From: Pirellulaceae bacterium
Lineage (GTDB): Bacteria; Planctomycetota; Planctomycetia; Pirellulales; Pirellulaceae
Assembly (NCBI GenBank): GCA_030744095.1
Contig: JASLRF010000504.1
Coordinates: 1 to 6,735, forward strand
Direction of reading: 5' to 3'
DNA length: 6,735 nt
The position numbers were made by a program, and so were the translations under genes. Every line of letters begins with the position of its first letter. Position 1 is the stretch's first letter. The notes below the pieces were generated by a model. It did no database searches and was not told the DNA's origin. It worked only from the letters and a program-made list of their open reading frames with translations. Positions 1 to 5,026 of this stretch are shown here, piece by piece.

Positions 1-525
1 GACGACGCCACACAAGGTCTGTCCGGCCCGCGAGACGAATTGATTCGAGGTGACCAGATTGTTCTTGGCGCTACTGATTTCGCTGGCGATTTGATCGACC
101 GTGACGTGGCTCAGGCTGATATCCGTGTCATCGATCGCGGCGCGCAGCAGCTTCCGGCTATCGCTGGTGTCGTAGATCGAGAAATTTTCTTCCAGGCCGA
201 CGAGCCGCGCGTGCCGTCGCAACATGCGGGCACAGAAGCGGTGAAACGTGCCTGTCCAAACCGACTCGCCTGGTGCCAGCCGAGCCAGCCGCAAATTCAT
301 CTCTTCGGCTGCTTTGTTGGTAAACGTCAAGGCGAGAATCTGCCAGGCGGGTACCCCCTGGCGCAACAGAAACGCAATCCGATGGGTGACAACACGAGTT
401 TTTCCGCTGCCTGGGCCGGCGAGAATCAGCAGCGGACCGTCCCGATGTTGCACAGCTTCGACCTGTGACGGCGTGAGACGTTCGAGTAAATCGCGGTTTT
501 CGCTGTCTGGTGAATTCGGATCCAT
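1..525 (-). CDS. UvrD/PcrA/Rep-type superfamily 1 DNA helicase, N-terminal part (runs off the left edge)
   Basis: ATP-dependent 3'-5' DNA helicase of the UvrD/PcrA/Rep group, acting in the cytoplasm in repair and replication restart by family knowledge. Reading leftwards from the ATG at 525-523 gives 175 uninterrupted codons to the window edge. The usual N-terminal motifs appear in order: a Q-motif-like LTPSQ at residues 17-21; Walker A AGPGSGKT at 36-43 (K42 and T43 contact ATP); motif Ia ALTFTNKAAEEM at 65-76; motif Ib GTFHRFCARML at 92-102; and the SAKN stretch at 162-165. Family members are about 650-750 residues, so roughly three quarters, including Walker B and domain 2, lies outside. 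The start is set by the short normal lead before the Q motif; no clear Shine-Dalgarno is seen. A perfect TATAAT lies 42 bp upstream. UvrD, PcrA and Rep cannot be told apart from this part, so no symbol is given. Confidence 0.95.
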   Translation of the reverse strand, partial: MDPNSPDSENRDLLERLTPSQVEAVQHRDGPLLILAGPGSGKTRVVTHRIAFLLRQGVPAWQILALTFTNKAAEEMNLRLARLAPGESVWTGTFHRFCARMLRRHARLVGLEENFSIYDTSDSRKLLRAAIDDTDISLSHVTVDQIASEISSAKNNLVTSNQFVSRAGQTLCGVV

Positions 526-566
526 GGGAGCTGGTGAGCGTGTCGAGGTGTGACGATCAGTCTCGC

Positions 567-572
567 ATTATA
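567..572 (-). promoter_or_regulatory. Putative -10 box of the helicase gene
   Basis: The minus strand reads TATAAT, a perfect sigma-70-type -10 box. It would start transcription about 30-35 nt before the helicase ATG. No convincing -35 hexamer lies 16-18 bp upstream; that stretch is GC-rich. The call rests on the -10 match and its position. Confidence 0.4.
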
Positions 573-605
573 GGCCGTTCGGTCGGGTGCGCGGCAGCCC
601 CCGTC

Positions 606-637
606 GAATCCTGAACACGGTGAATCCTGAACACGGT
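606..637. repeat. Two exact tandem copies of a 16-bp unit
   Basis: The unit GAATCCTGAACACGGT occurs at 606-621 and again at 622-637 with no mismatch, in the non-coding gap between the divergent helicase and alpha-CTD genes. It may be a recent slippage duplication or a pair of binding sites. Nothing else in the window matches it. Confidence 0.8.
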
Positions 638-759
638 AAGTCCGGGATAAGCTCGGAATTGCGTTGCCAAGATGACTACCGCTTCTGCCTGTGCTAGCGG
701 ACAACTAAGGGAACCAACAATTCAATAGAACTTGTGGTAGCAATCAAGCGACCGATTGA

Positions 760-765
760 TATACT
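760..765 (+). promoter_or_regulatory. Putative -10 box of the alpha-CTD gene
   Basis: TATACT matches the sigma-70 -10 consensus at five of six positions. The hexamer 17 bp upstream, GTAGCA (737-742), matches TTGACA at only three positions, so the -35 is weak. Initiation about 7 bp downstream would be near 772, just before the leader hairpin at 773-823. Confidence 0.35.
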
Positions 766-772
766 GTTTGCC

Positions 773-823
773 CTGCTCTAAGTGGGCCTGTCGCCTGACG
801 ACCACTTCAGGATGAATGAGCAG
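773..823 (+). promoter_or_regulatory. Nested leader hairpin in the 5' untranslated region of the alpha-CTD gene
   Basis: CTGCTC (773-778) can pair with GAGCAG (818-823). Inside it, AAGTGG (780-785) pairs with CCACTT (802-807), giving two stacked 6-bp helices separated by one base on the left and ten on the right. The structure would start almost at the inferred transcript 5' end and finish 16 nt before the ribosome site, leaving that site open behind a CA-rich single strand. It could stabilise the 5' end or be a control element. No known riboswitch was recognised. Confidence 0.4.
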
Positions 824-839
824 TTCACACACACACCGC

Positions 840-847
840 AAGGAGGG
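840..847 (+). promoter_or_regulatory. Strong Shine-Dalgarno for the alpha-CTD gene
   Basis: AAGGAGGG ends 5 nt before the ATG at 853 and is close to a perfect anti-16S match. It fixes the start codon. It stands out because the other genes in the window have weak or no ribosome sites, which suggests a high translation rate for this small protein. Confidence 0.85.
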
Positions 848-852
848 TACTC

Positions 853-1116
853 ATGTCGACGACTCGCATTCCCTTAAGTGCAACGGAGGAAGCTTCGCGG
901 AGCCTCAATGAACGTTTGGAATTAAGTACTGCGGAAATTGGCCTGTCAGTGCGCACGACCAATTGTCTGGAAGAACGCGGCGTCTTCACGGTGCACGATC
1001 TCTTGAACTGCACGCGTGATGACTTGCTCAGCATCTCTAACTTTGGTGAGAAGACTCTGGACGAAGTTTATCATGCGCTGGCGAGCATTGGGTTCGATCG
1101 CTCCAAAGCAAAATAA
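853..1116 (+). CDS. Free-standing RNA polymerase alpha C-terminal domain protein
   Basis: An 87-residue cytoplasmic protein that is almost entirely an RpoA C-terminal domain (residues about 27-82) with no assembly domain. In RNA polymerase this domain binds UP-element DNA and activators. Aligned by eye with E. coli alpha, the DNA-contact residues are kept: R34, N37 and C38 in SVRTTNCL match R265, N268 and C269. G65, K67 and E71 in NFGEKTLDE match G296, K298 and E302, and S299 is replaced by T68. DNA binding is therefore plausible. Residues 1-26 are a polar, probably flexible or helical lead. The gene is monocistronic, with its own -10, leader hairpin and strong ribosome site, and converges on the propeller gene. 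No ribosomal-protein genes flank it, so it is not the normal rpoA locus. Whether it joins RNA polymerase or acts alone as a regulator is unknown. Confidence 0.9.
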   Translation: MSTTRIPLSATEEASRSLNERLELSTAEIGLSVRTTNCLEERGVFTVHDLLNCTRDDLLSISNFGEKTLDEVYHALASIGFDRSKAK

Positions 1117-1153
1117 TCAGCTGCGGCGTTGCAGAGGGCCTCAACGGCTCACC

Positions 1154-1195
1154 AGGCGAGTCGCGAACAGCGCGTGAAGCCACATGACTCGGCCT
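1154..1195. terminator. Hairpin between convergent genes, possible shared transcription end
   Basis: AGGCGAGTC (1154-1162) pairs with GACTC-G-GCCT (1186-1195) as 9 bp with a single bulged G. A competing inner helix is CGCG (1162-1165) with CGCG (1171-1174). It lies between the alpha-CTD stop and the propeller stop and touches the latter (TAG at 1196-1194). No T-run follows on either strand, so it is not a classical intrinsic terminator. Confidence 0.25.
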
Positions 1196-2462
1196 ATTGC
1201 GTTGCCAGTGTGAGGCATTTGAGCGTGCCGCCGTTATTGACGTTATCGCGAAACAGGAAGCGTCCTTTCGCAAACGCGGGCATCGCACGCGTGATTTTGG
1301 GAGATATTTGAGCACTAGCCAGTAAAGTGTATTGATCGGGTGATGCCGCGACCAACGCTAAATGTCCCTGGTTCGTCAACATCAGCAGATGATCGCCGAC
1401 AAGAATGGTATGCGCGACACCAGAACCAGCAGCTGTCCAGCGCACTTTTCCAGTCTTGGCTTCGATGCAGCGGAGTTCGCCATTGGAGAAATCTTCGCGT
1501 CCGTGAGTGCCATAAAGGAACCCGTCTTTTTGCACACAGGTCGTGTACTGGCTGGACATCGCATTGTCATTGGCCCAAATCTGGGTGGCTGAATTCTTCG
1601 TCAAGCGGGCTAAGTGTCCACCGATACGATAGGCTGCGGAAACAAACAGGTGGTTGTCAAAGACCAGCGGCGTAGCCGCATTGACTGTCGGACCGCGATC
1701 ACCAAATTCAAAACGAAATAGTTCCGTGCCTGTTTGGGGATCCACCGCAATCGTGTTCAGGCGTGTCACAAAGATGACTTGTTCCTGGCCCTCAATCACG
1801 GCTTTGGTTGGCGACGAATAACTGGCTCGTTCGTCTGTCTTTTTCCAGACCGTGTTCCCAGTTTCGAGATCGAAGGCAACGATTCCAGCGTTGCGTCCAC
1901 CGACGTTGAGCAACAGCTTCTTGCTGGCCACGATTGGCGAACTGCCGGCACCAAAGTAGCTGGTGGGTCCCGGATAGTCGGCGCCAGTGTCGCGCGACCA
2001 GACTTTCTTGCCATTGGCCAAACTCAGCGCGTGCAAGTTTCCGGCCGCACCGAATACAAAGATCCGTTCACCAGAAACCAGTGGGACGCAACGCGGTCCG
2101 GAATCAGGATTGAGACCACCCTTATAGGTTGCGGGATAGTCAGCCTTCCAGACCGACTTGCCCGTGGCGATGTCGATGGATTCCACTCGTTCCAAATCAC
2201 CGACCCGGTGAAAGATAATAACCCTTTCTCCGATCACCACAGGGCCAGCGTAGCCGCTGCCGACGGGAAACGACCAATTCACCTTAGGACCGGGCGCGGG
2301 CCACACTTCAAGCGGCTTTTCATCGACGGCAGCGCCGTTTCGATTCGGACCAAGAATCTGTGGCCAGTCGCCAGCGACACCTCTCGTCCCAACGTTCAAA
2401 CTGCACAAGACGGTCAGGATAAGAGAAACAAGAAGACGGAACTTATTTGCAGCCGAGTGCAT
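1194..2462 (-). CDS. Secreted PQQ-like beta-propeller repeat protein
   Basis: A 422-residue exported protein of the PQQ-binding-like beta-propeller group, which is abundant in planctomycetes. The ATG at 2462 is chosen because it places a signal peptide at the N-terminus: basic start, hydrophobic LLVSLILTVLCSLNV (residues 10-24), likely cut after VAG (29-31). The mature part starts DWPQILGPNRNG, resembling the WPQWRGPNRDG opening common in planctomycete relatives. An upstream in-frame ATG at 2573 adds 37 residues with no signal character and is disfavoured. Propeller-blade signatures (x-D-x-x-TG-x-x-x-W) occur at residues 95-106, 143-160, 194-210, 237-250 and 330-346. No quinoprotein dehydrogenase partner or cytochrome domain is seen, so binding of PQQ is not implied. 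It probably acts in the periplasm or envelope as a scaffold or binding protein. It is transcribed alone, convergent with the alpha-CTD gene. Confidence 0.9.
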   Translation of the reverse strand: MHSAANKFRLLVSLILTVLCSLNVGTRGVAGDWPQILGPNRNGAAVDEKPLEVWPAPGPKVNWSFPVGSGYAGPVVIGERVIIFHRVGDLERVESIDIATGKSVWKADYPATYKGGLNPDSGPRCVPLVSGERIFVFGAAGNLHALSLANGKKVWSRDTGADYPGPTSYFGAGSSPIVASKKLLLNVGGRNAGIVAFDLETGNTVWKKTDERASYSSPTKAVIEGQEQVIFVTRLNTIAVDPQTGTELFRFEFGDRGPTVNAATPLVFDNHLFVSAAYRIGGHLARLTKNSATQIWANDNAMSSQYTTCVQKDGFLYGTHGREDFSNGELRCIEAKTGKVRWTAAGSGVAHTILVGDHLLMLTNQGHLALVAASPDQYTLLASAQISPKITRAMPAFAKGRFLFRDNVNNGGTLKCLTLATQ

Positions 2463-2571
2463 TTGTAATCTCGCTGAGCGGAAGGAGTGGAAGGAACTGC
2501 AGCGTAGCGACGTGCGGATTCGGGTTTGTCGCCTTGGTACAAAATGACATCCTACCCACTGGGGACGCCCC

Positions 2572-2600
2572 AATACAATTTCACGCGATTGGAGTATAAT
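2572..2600 (+). promoter_or_regulatory. Putative promoter of the three-gene operon
   Basis: TATAAT at 2595-2600 is a perfect -10 box. AATACA at 2572-2577, 17 bp upstream, matches only the last three bases of TTGACA. Transcription would start near 2607 and give a leader of about 65 nt before the ATG at 2672. Confidence 0.45.
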
Positions 2601-2619
2601 ATCGCTCGAACGTCAAGTT

Positions 2620-2639
2620 GCCCGCGATCGCCCGCGATC
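2620..2639. repeat. Two exact tandem copies of a 10-bp unit
   Basis: GCCCGCGATC is present at 2620-2629 and 2630-2639 in the untranslated leader of the operon. It is likely a small slippage duplication, though a regulatory role cannot be excluded. Confidence 0.7.
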
Positions 2640-2671
2640 TCATACTGCCCAACGGATTGCCCGGTAGAATC

Positions 2672-3703
2672 ATGGCCCCCCGCTTCCGCTTTCTTGGAAA
2701 AAAAAGAGGAAAACGCCGGACGGGCTCGCGGTTGGTCGGCAGCGTTGGAGAGGCGATCTTCTTTGGTCTGCTGTTCCTGCTTGGTGCCGTCGCATTGACG
2801 TCGCTGGTCACCACTCAGGTCGTCAACCCGACGGCGGCGATCTATCGCCCCGGATTGGGTTTCTGGTTGGCTGTCACGGTTTTGTCGTCGTTCGTATTCA
2901 TTGGCGGTGCCGGCGTGATCTTGACGGTACTCCAAGTGGGAGTCTCTGCGGAGCGACGTTCGGCCATTGTCCAACGCGCGACTGATCTTGATCTGATTCA
3001 GGACGCGCTGCCTTCCCAAAAGGACTTTCCGTCGATTCCCCGTGAAGCCAACTTGGTAAACAGCCCTGGCGTAGAACTAGCATATCGATTGCCGGCGATC
3101 AGATCGTCGGCTTGGAAACTGACTGGCATGACCTTGCTGGCATTGGTGGCAACGGGCTTCGCGGCAGCCTTGGTGGTGATTTCGCTGGAAAGTTGGTTCT
3201 TTGGCGAATTCGAGTGGGTGTTGCTGGCGTTTGCCGCCCCGTACATCGTCTGCGGTATCTGGACGGCGAGTTACATCGTGCGCGAAATCTGGTGGAATAG
3301 CCGCATCGGTCCCACTTGCGTCGAAATCTCGGATCTCCCCTTGCGGCCAGGCCATGAGTATGCGATTTTTCTATCGCAAGGTGGGCGTGTGTCGCTGGCG
3401 GCGCTGAAGATGATGCTGGTTTGCGAAGAAGAATCTACTTATAGTCAAGGAACGGACATTCGTACGGAAACCAAAGTCGTTTACGAGAAGCCTGTCTTCG
3501 AGCGAGAGTCGATTTCGATCGAGCCCGGTGTCCCATTGGAGATGAGAGAGTCACTGCTAATCCCCCCAAACGCGATGCACTCCTTTCAGTCTGGCCACAA
3601 CTTACTTCGTTGGAAGTTGGTTGTATCTGGCCAACCTTCCGCTCGACCTCAATTCGTCCGAAACTTTCCGGTTGTTGTATATCCCAATGTTGACGGTTTC
3701 TAA
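2672..3703 (+). CDS. Membrane protein with four predicted helices and a soluble arrestin-like C-terminal part, function unknown
   Basis: 343 residues, no family name recognised. The N-terminus is strongly basic (RFRFLGKKRGKRR, residues 4-16), which suggests it stays in the cytoplasm. Hydrophobic segments lie near residues 27-47, 62-87, 129-152 and 160-185. A polar loop of about 40 residues (88-128) lies between helices 2 and 3. After residue about 190 the protein is soluble and beta-rich. It ends with SLLIPPNAMHSF, LLRWKLVVSG and FPVVVYP (about 295-337), a pattern resembling the second half of arrestin-type beta-sandwich proteins; this fold is inferred. By helix count the tail would face the cytoplasm, where the next two gene products are. 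The ATG at 2672 is preferred over a TTG at 2618, whose 18 extra residues precede the basic start. No clear Shine-Dalgarno is seen. First gene of the operon, overlapping or nearly abutting the next gene. Confidence 0.85.
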   Translation: MAPRFRFLGKKRGKRRTGSRLVGSVGEAIFFGLLFLLGAVALTSLVTTQVVNPTAAIYRPGLGFWLAVTVLSSFVFIGGAGVILTVLQVGVSAERRSAIVQRATDLDLIQDALPSQKDFPSIPREANLVNSPGVELAYRLPAIRSSAWKLTGMTLLALVATGFAAALVVISLESWFFGEFEWVLLAFAAPYIVCGIWTASYIVREIWWNSRIGPTCVEISDLPLRPGHEYAIFLSQGGRVSLAALKMMLVCEEESTYSQGTDIRTETKVVYEKPVFERESISIEPGVPLEMRESLLIPPNAMHSFQSGHNLLRWKLVVSGQPSARPQFVRNFPVVVYPNVDGF

Positions 3704-4154
3704 ACGAGCCAATCCGCGTCTTCGCGAACGAGTCGGTCATGCGATGATCGAACCGCTAATCAGTCTGCAGTTTCTGAGTTCTGACGGCGCGTACCGCTCG
3801 GGGGATGTGCTGTACGCCGAGTATCAGATTGATGCCGTTGAGTCTGACGACGTTCAGGCAGTTGAGCTCTCGATATTGTGGTATACAGAGGGAAAGGGTG
3901 ACGAAGATCTGGCCGTTCATTTCTTCGAGCGACGTGTCTCTGCAGATGCAGACGACGGCGACCTGCGTCGCCTCTATCGATTCAAGACGGAACTACCCAA
4001 TAGCCCGCTGACCTACTCTGGTGAAATTCTCAGAATTCGCTGGTGTGGACGCGTCCGCATTTTTCTTCGGCGTGGGAAGGAGCTGTTTTTTGATCAGCCT
4101 TTTCAGCTATTGCCACGCCAGACTAACGCGGAGAAGCAGGACGATCTGGCGTGA
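3687..4154 (+). CDS. Small arrestin-like (Spo0M/Vps26-type fold) beta-sandwich protein, function unknown
   Basis: 155 residues from the ATG at 3687, cytoplasmic by lack of signal or helices. The core is a run of alternating hydrophobic strands typical of an arrestin-type domain. It comprises SLQFLSSDGAYRSGD and VLYAEYQI, then AVELSILWYTEGKGDEDLAV, FKTELPNSPLTYSGEILRIR, and WCGRVRIFLRRGKELFFDQPF. The LP-x-SPLTY-x-G-x-x-xIxW segment is the clearest marker, since prokaryotic arrestin-like proteins carry a similar P-x-S-Y-x-G turn; the assignment is by pattern memory. Start alternatives are ATG 3744, just before the domain (leaving a 40-nt gap after the preceding gene), and TTG 3621. None has a good ribosome site. 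With 3687 the gene overlaps the membrane-protein gene by 17 nt, and its stop overlaps the next start (GTGA). It probably works with the products on either side. Confidence 0.8.
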   Translation: MLTVSKRANPRLRERVGHAMIEPLISLQFLSSDGAYRSGDVLYAEYQIDAVESDDVQAVELSILWYTEGKGDEDLAVHFFERRVSADADDGDLRRLYRFKTELPNSPLTYSGEILRIRWCGRVRIFLRRGKELFFDQPFQLLPRQTNAEKQDDLA

Positions 4155-4780
4155 CAGGCCATCTACCTGAATCCCAAACTTCGAAGTCGCTCCACCCCGC
4201 AAATCCATTTTCCACTTGCGCAGTCCGACCCGGCGCGATTCAGTACCAGTTTCCGTCGGACGACTCCCCCGCGAAGTTGCTGGTCCGTCTGCGCGACAAT
4301 TGCTGGTGGGGCGAGATCGTCGGACCACATGGATCGGGGAAATCGACGCTGATTCAAATGCTTCTGCCGGCGTTTCAAAATGCTGGCCGGAAGGTTCACC
4401 TGGTCACGCCAACGAGCGGCGAACGTCGGTTGCCCGCCGTCGCCCATGACATGTCAGATTGGGACGACCAAACGCAGGTGGTCATTGATGGGTTCGAACA
4501 GCTTGGTTGGTGGCAGCGCCGCTCGCTCAAGCGAGCGTGCCGCGGGTGTGGTTGCGGTCTGCTGATCACTGCTCATGCGAGTTTGGGCTTCCCGCCATTG
4601 CTTACCACCACCACTTCACTCGGATTGACCGAACAGCTCGTCTTCGCGTTGCTCTCTGAGCACGCCACCAACCACATCTCGACTGCCGAGATCGAGGATG
4701 CGTTTTCACGCCACGAGGGCAACGTGCGCGAGATCTTTTTCGATCTGTACGATCGGTACGAGCAGCACGCTCGGAGCTGA
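4151..4780 (+). CDS. Small P-loop ATPase-like protein, function unknown
   Basis: 209 residues with a GTG start at 4151; the GTGA overlap with the preceding stop signals translational coupling, and the next in-frame Met is only at residue 70. The nucleotide site is well formed: Walker A GPHGSGKST at residues 58-66 (K64, S65), preceded by WWGEIV. A Walker-B-like VVIDGFEQL at 110-118 has D113, with E116 three residues later. LLITAH at 137-142 sits where a sensor residue is expected. The C-terminal 40 residues (ISTAEIEDAF...NVREIFFDLYDRYEQ) look helical, like a small lid domain. The ABC signature and membrane segments are absent, so it is not an ABC transporter subunit; the layout is nearer to compact AAA/STAND-like or kinase-like P-loop proteins. 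The partner may be the membrane protein or arrestin-like protein of the same operon. ATP binding is likely; hydrolysis and substrate are unknown. Confidence 0.85.
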   Translation: MTGHLPESQTSKSLHPANPFSTCAVRPGAIQYQFPSDDSPAKLLVRLRDNCWWGEIVGPHGSGKSTLIQMLLPAFQNAGRKVHLVTPTSGERRLPAVAHDMSDWDDQTQVVIDGFEQLGWWQRRSLKRACRGCGCGLLITAHASLGFPPLLTTTTSLGLTEQLVFALLSEHATNHISTAEIEDAFSRHEGNVREIFFDLYDRYEQHARS

Positions 4781-4883
4781 CGCTTCCATTGCGAACAGGC
4801 GGTTAAGGTGGCAATCCGCAGTTCATGGAAATTCGCCGCCCCGCATGGTCTTTGTGAGCTAGTTTCTTGCAGACGGTCTCGCG

Positions 4884-4895
4884 CAACGCGCGTTG
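4884..4895. promoter_or_regulatory. Perfect 12-bp palindrome, possible operator
   Basis: CAACGCGCGTTG is a perfect dyad 131 bp before the secreted-protein start. Dyads of this size are typical of dimeric repressor sites, but no cognate regulator is visible here. Confidence 0.25.
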
Positions 4896-5010
4896 GCACA
4901 ATGTGAATATTTGTCACGACCCGCAGTCGTGGAAGATGCCGAATCGCTTCGCAAACATTGAAGTAGTTGAAATTGGCACTTGACCACCAACCATGCTAGC
5001 GGGTCAAACA

Positions 5011-5015
5011 GAGGA
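5011..5015 (+). promoter_or_regulatory. Likely ribosome binding site of the secreted protein
   Basis: GAGGA lies 11 nt before the ATG at 5027. The spacing is slightly long for that start, and at 32 nt it is far too long for the alternative ATG at 5048, so it favours 5027. Confidence 0.5.
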
Positions 5016-5026
5016 ACGAATAACCC

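Larger units (their letters stand above)
526..852. other. Divergent intergenic region
   Basis: This 327-bp gap separates the helicase (leftward) from the alpha-CTD gene (rightward). It holds the helicase -10 box (567-572), the 16-bp tandem repeat (606-637), a probable -10 for the rightward gene (760-765), a nested leader hairpin (773-823), a CA dinucleotide run (826-836) and a strong ribosome site (840-847). No small gene with a plausible start and composition was recognised between 573 and 759. Confidence 0.7.
2463..2671. other. Divergent intergenic region between the propeller gene and the membrane-protein operon
   Basis: This 209-bp gap must hold promoters for both directions. On the plus side a perfect TATAAT is at 2595-2600. 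On the minus side the best pair is weak: TAGGAT (about 2549-2554) with TTGTAT (about 2573-2578) 18 bp upstream. A small GGGG-ACG-CCCC palindrome (2561-2571) lies between the two promoters and could be an operator. A 10-bp tandem repeat lies at 2620-2639. Confidence 0.5.
4781..5026. other. Intergenic region with palindrome and small hairpin upstream of the secreted protein
   Basis: 246 bp with no credible gene. It contains a perfect 12-bp palindrome CAACGCGCGTTG (4884-4895) and a hairpin CACGAC-CCGCA-GTCGTG (4915-4931). No hairpin-plus-T-run terminator for the preceding operon and no clear -35/-10 pair for the following gene were found. Confidence 0.5.

Noticed and set aside
512..527. GAATTC, GGATCC and CCATGG sites run together at the helicase start codon, like a cloning-vector junction
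   Set aside because: The helicase frame runs through the sites into a normal N-terminus (MDPNSPDSENRDLLERLTPSQ-type lead with motifs at expected distance), and the upstream side has its own TATAAT and no vector sequence. It is probably coincidence.
1734..2468. Plus-strand open frame of 244 codons
   Set aside because: It lies wholly antisense to the well-supported propeller gene and has no recognisable domain. It is a shadow frame.
2552..3019. Minus-strand open frame of 155 codons over the operon start
   Set aside because: Antisense to the membrane protein, rich in R, Q and D with no fold signature, and it would block the divergent promoter region.
4893..4910. TTGGCA followed by GAATAT as a promoter for the secreted-protein gene
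   Set aside because: The spacing between the hexamers is only 6 bp, and no -10-like hexamer occurs 16-18 bp downstream of TTGGCA.
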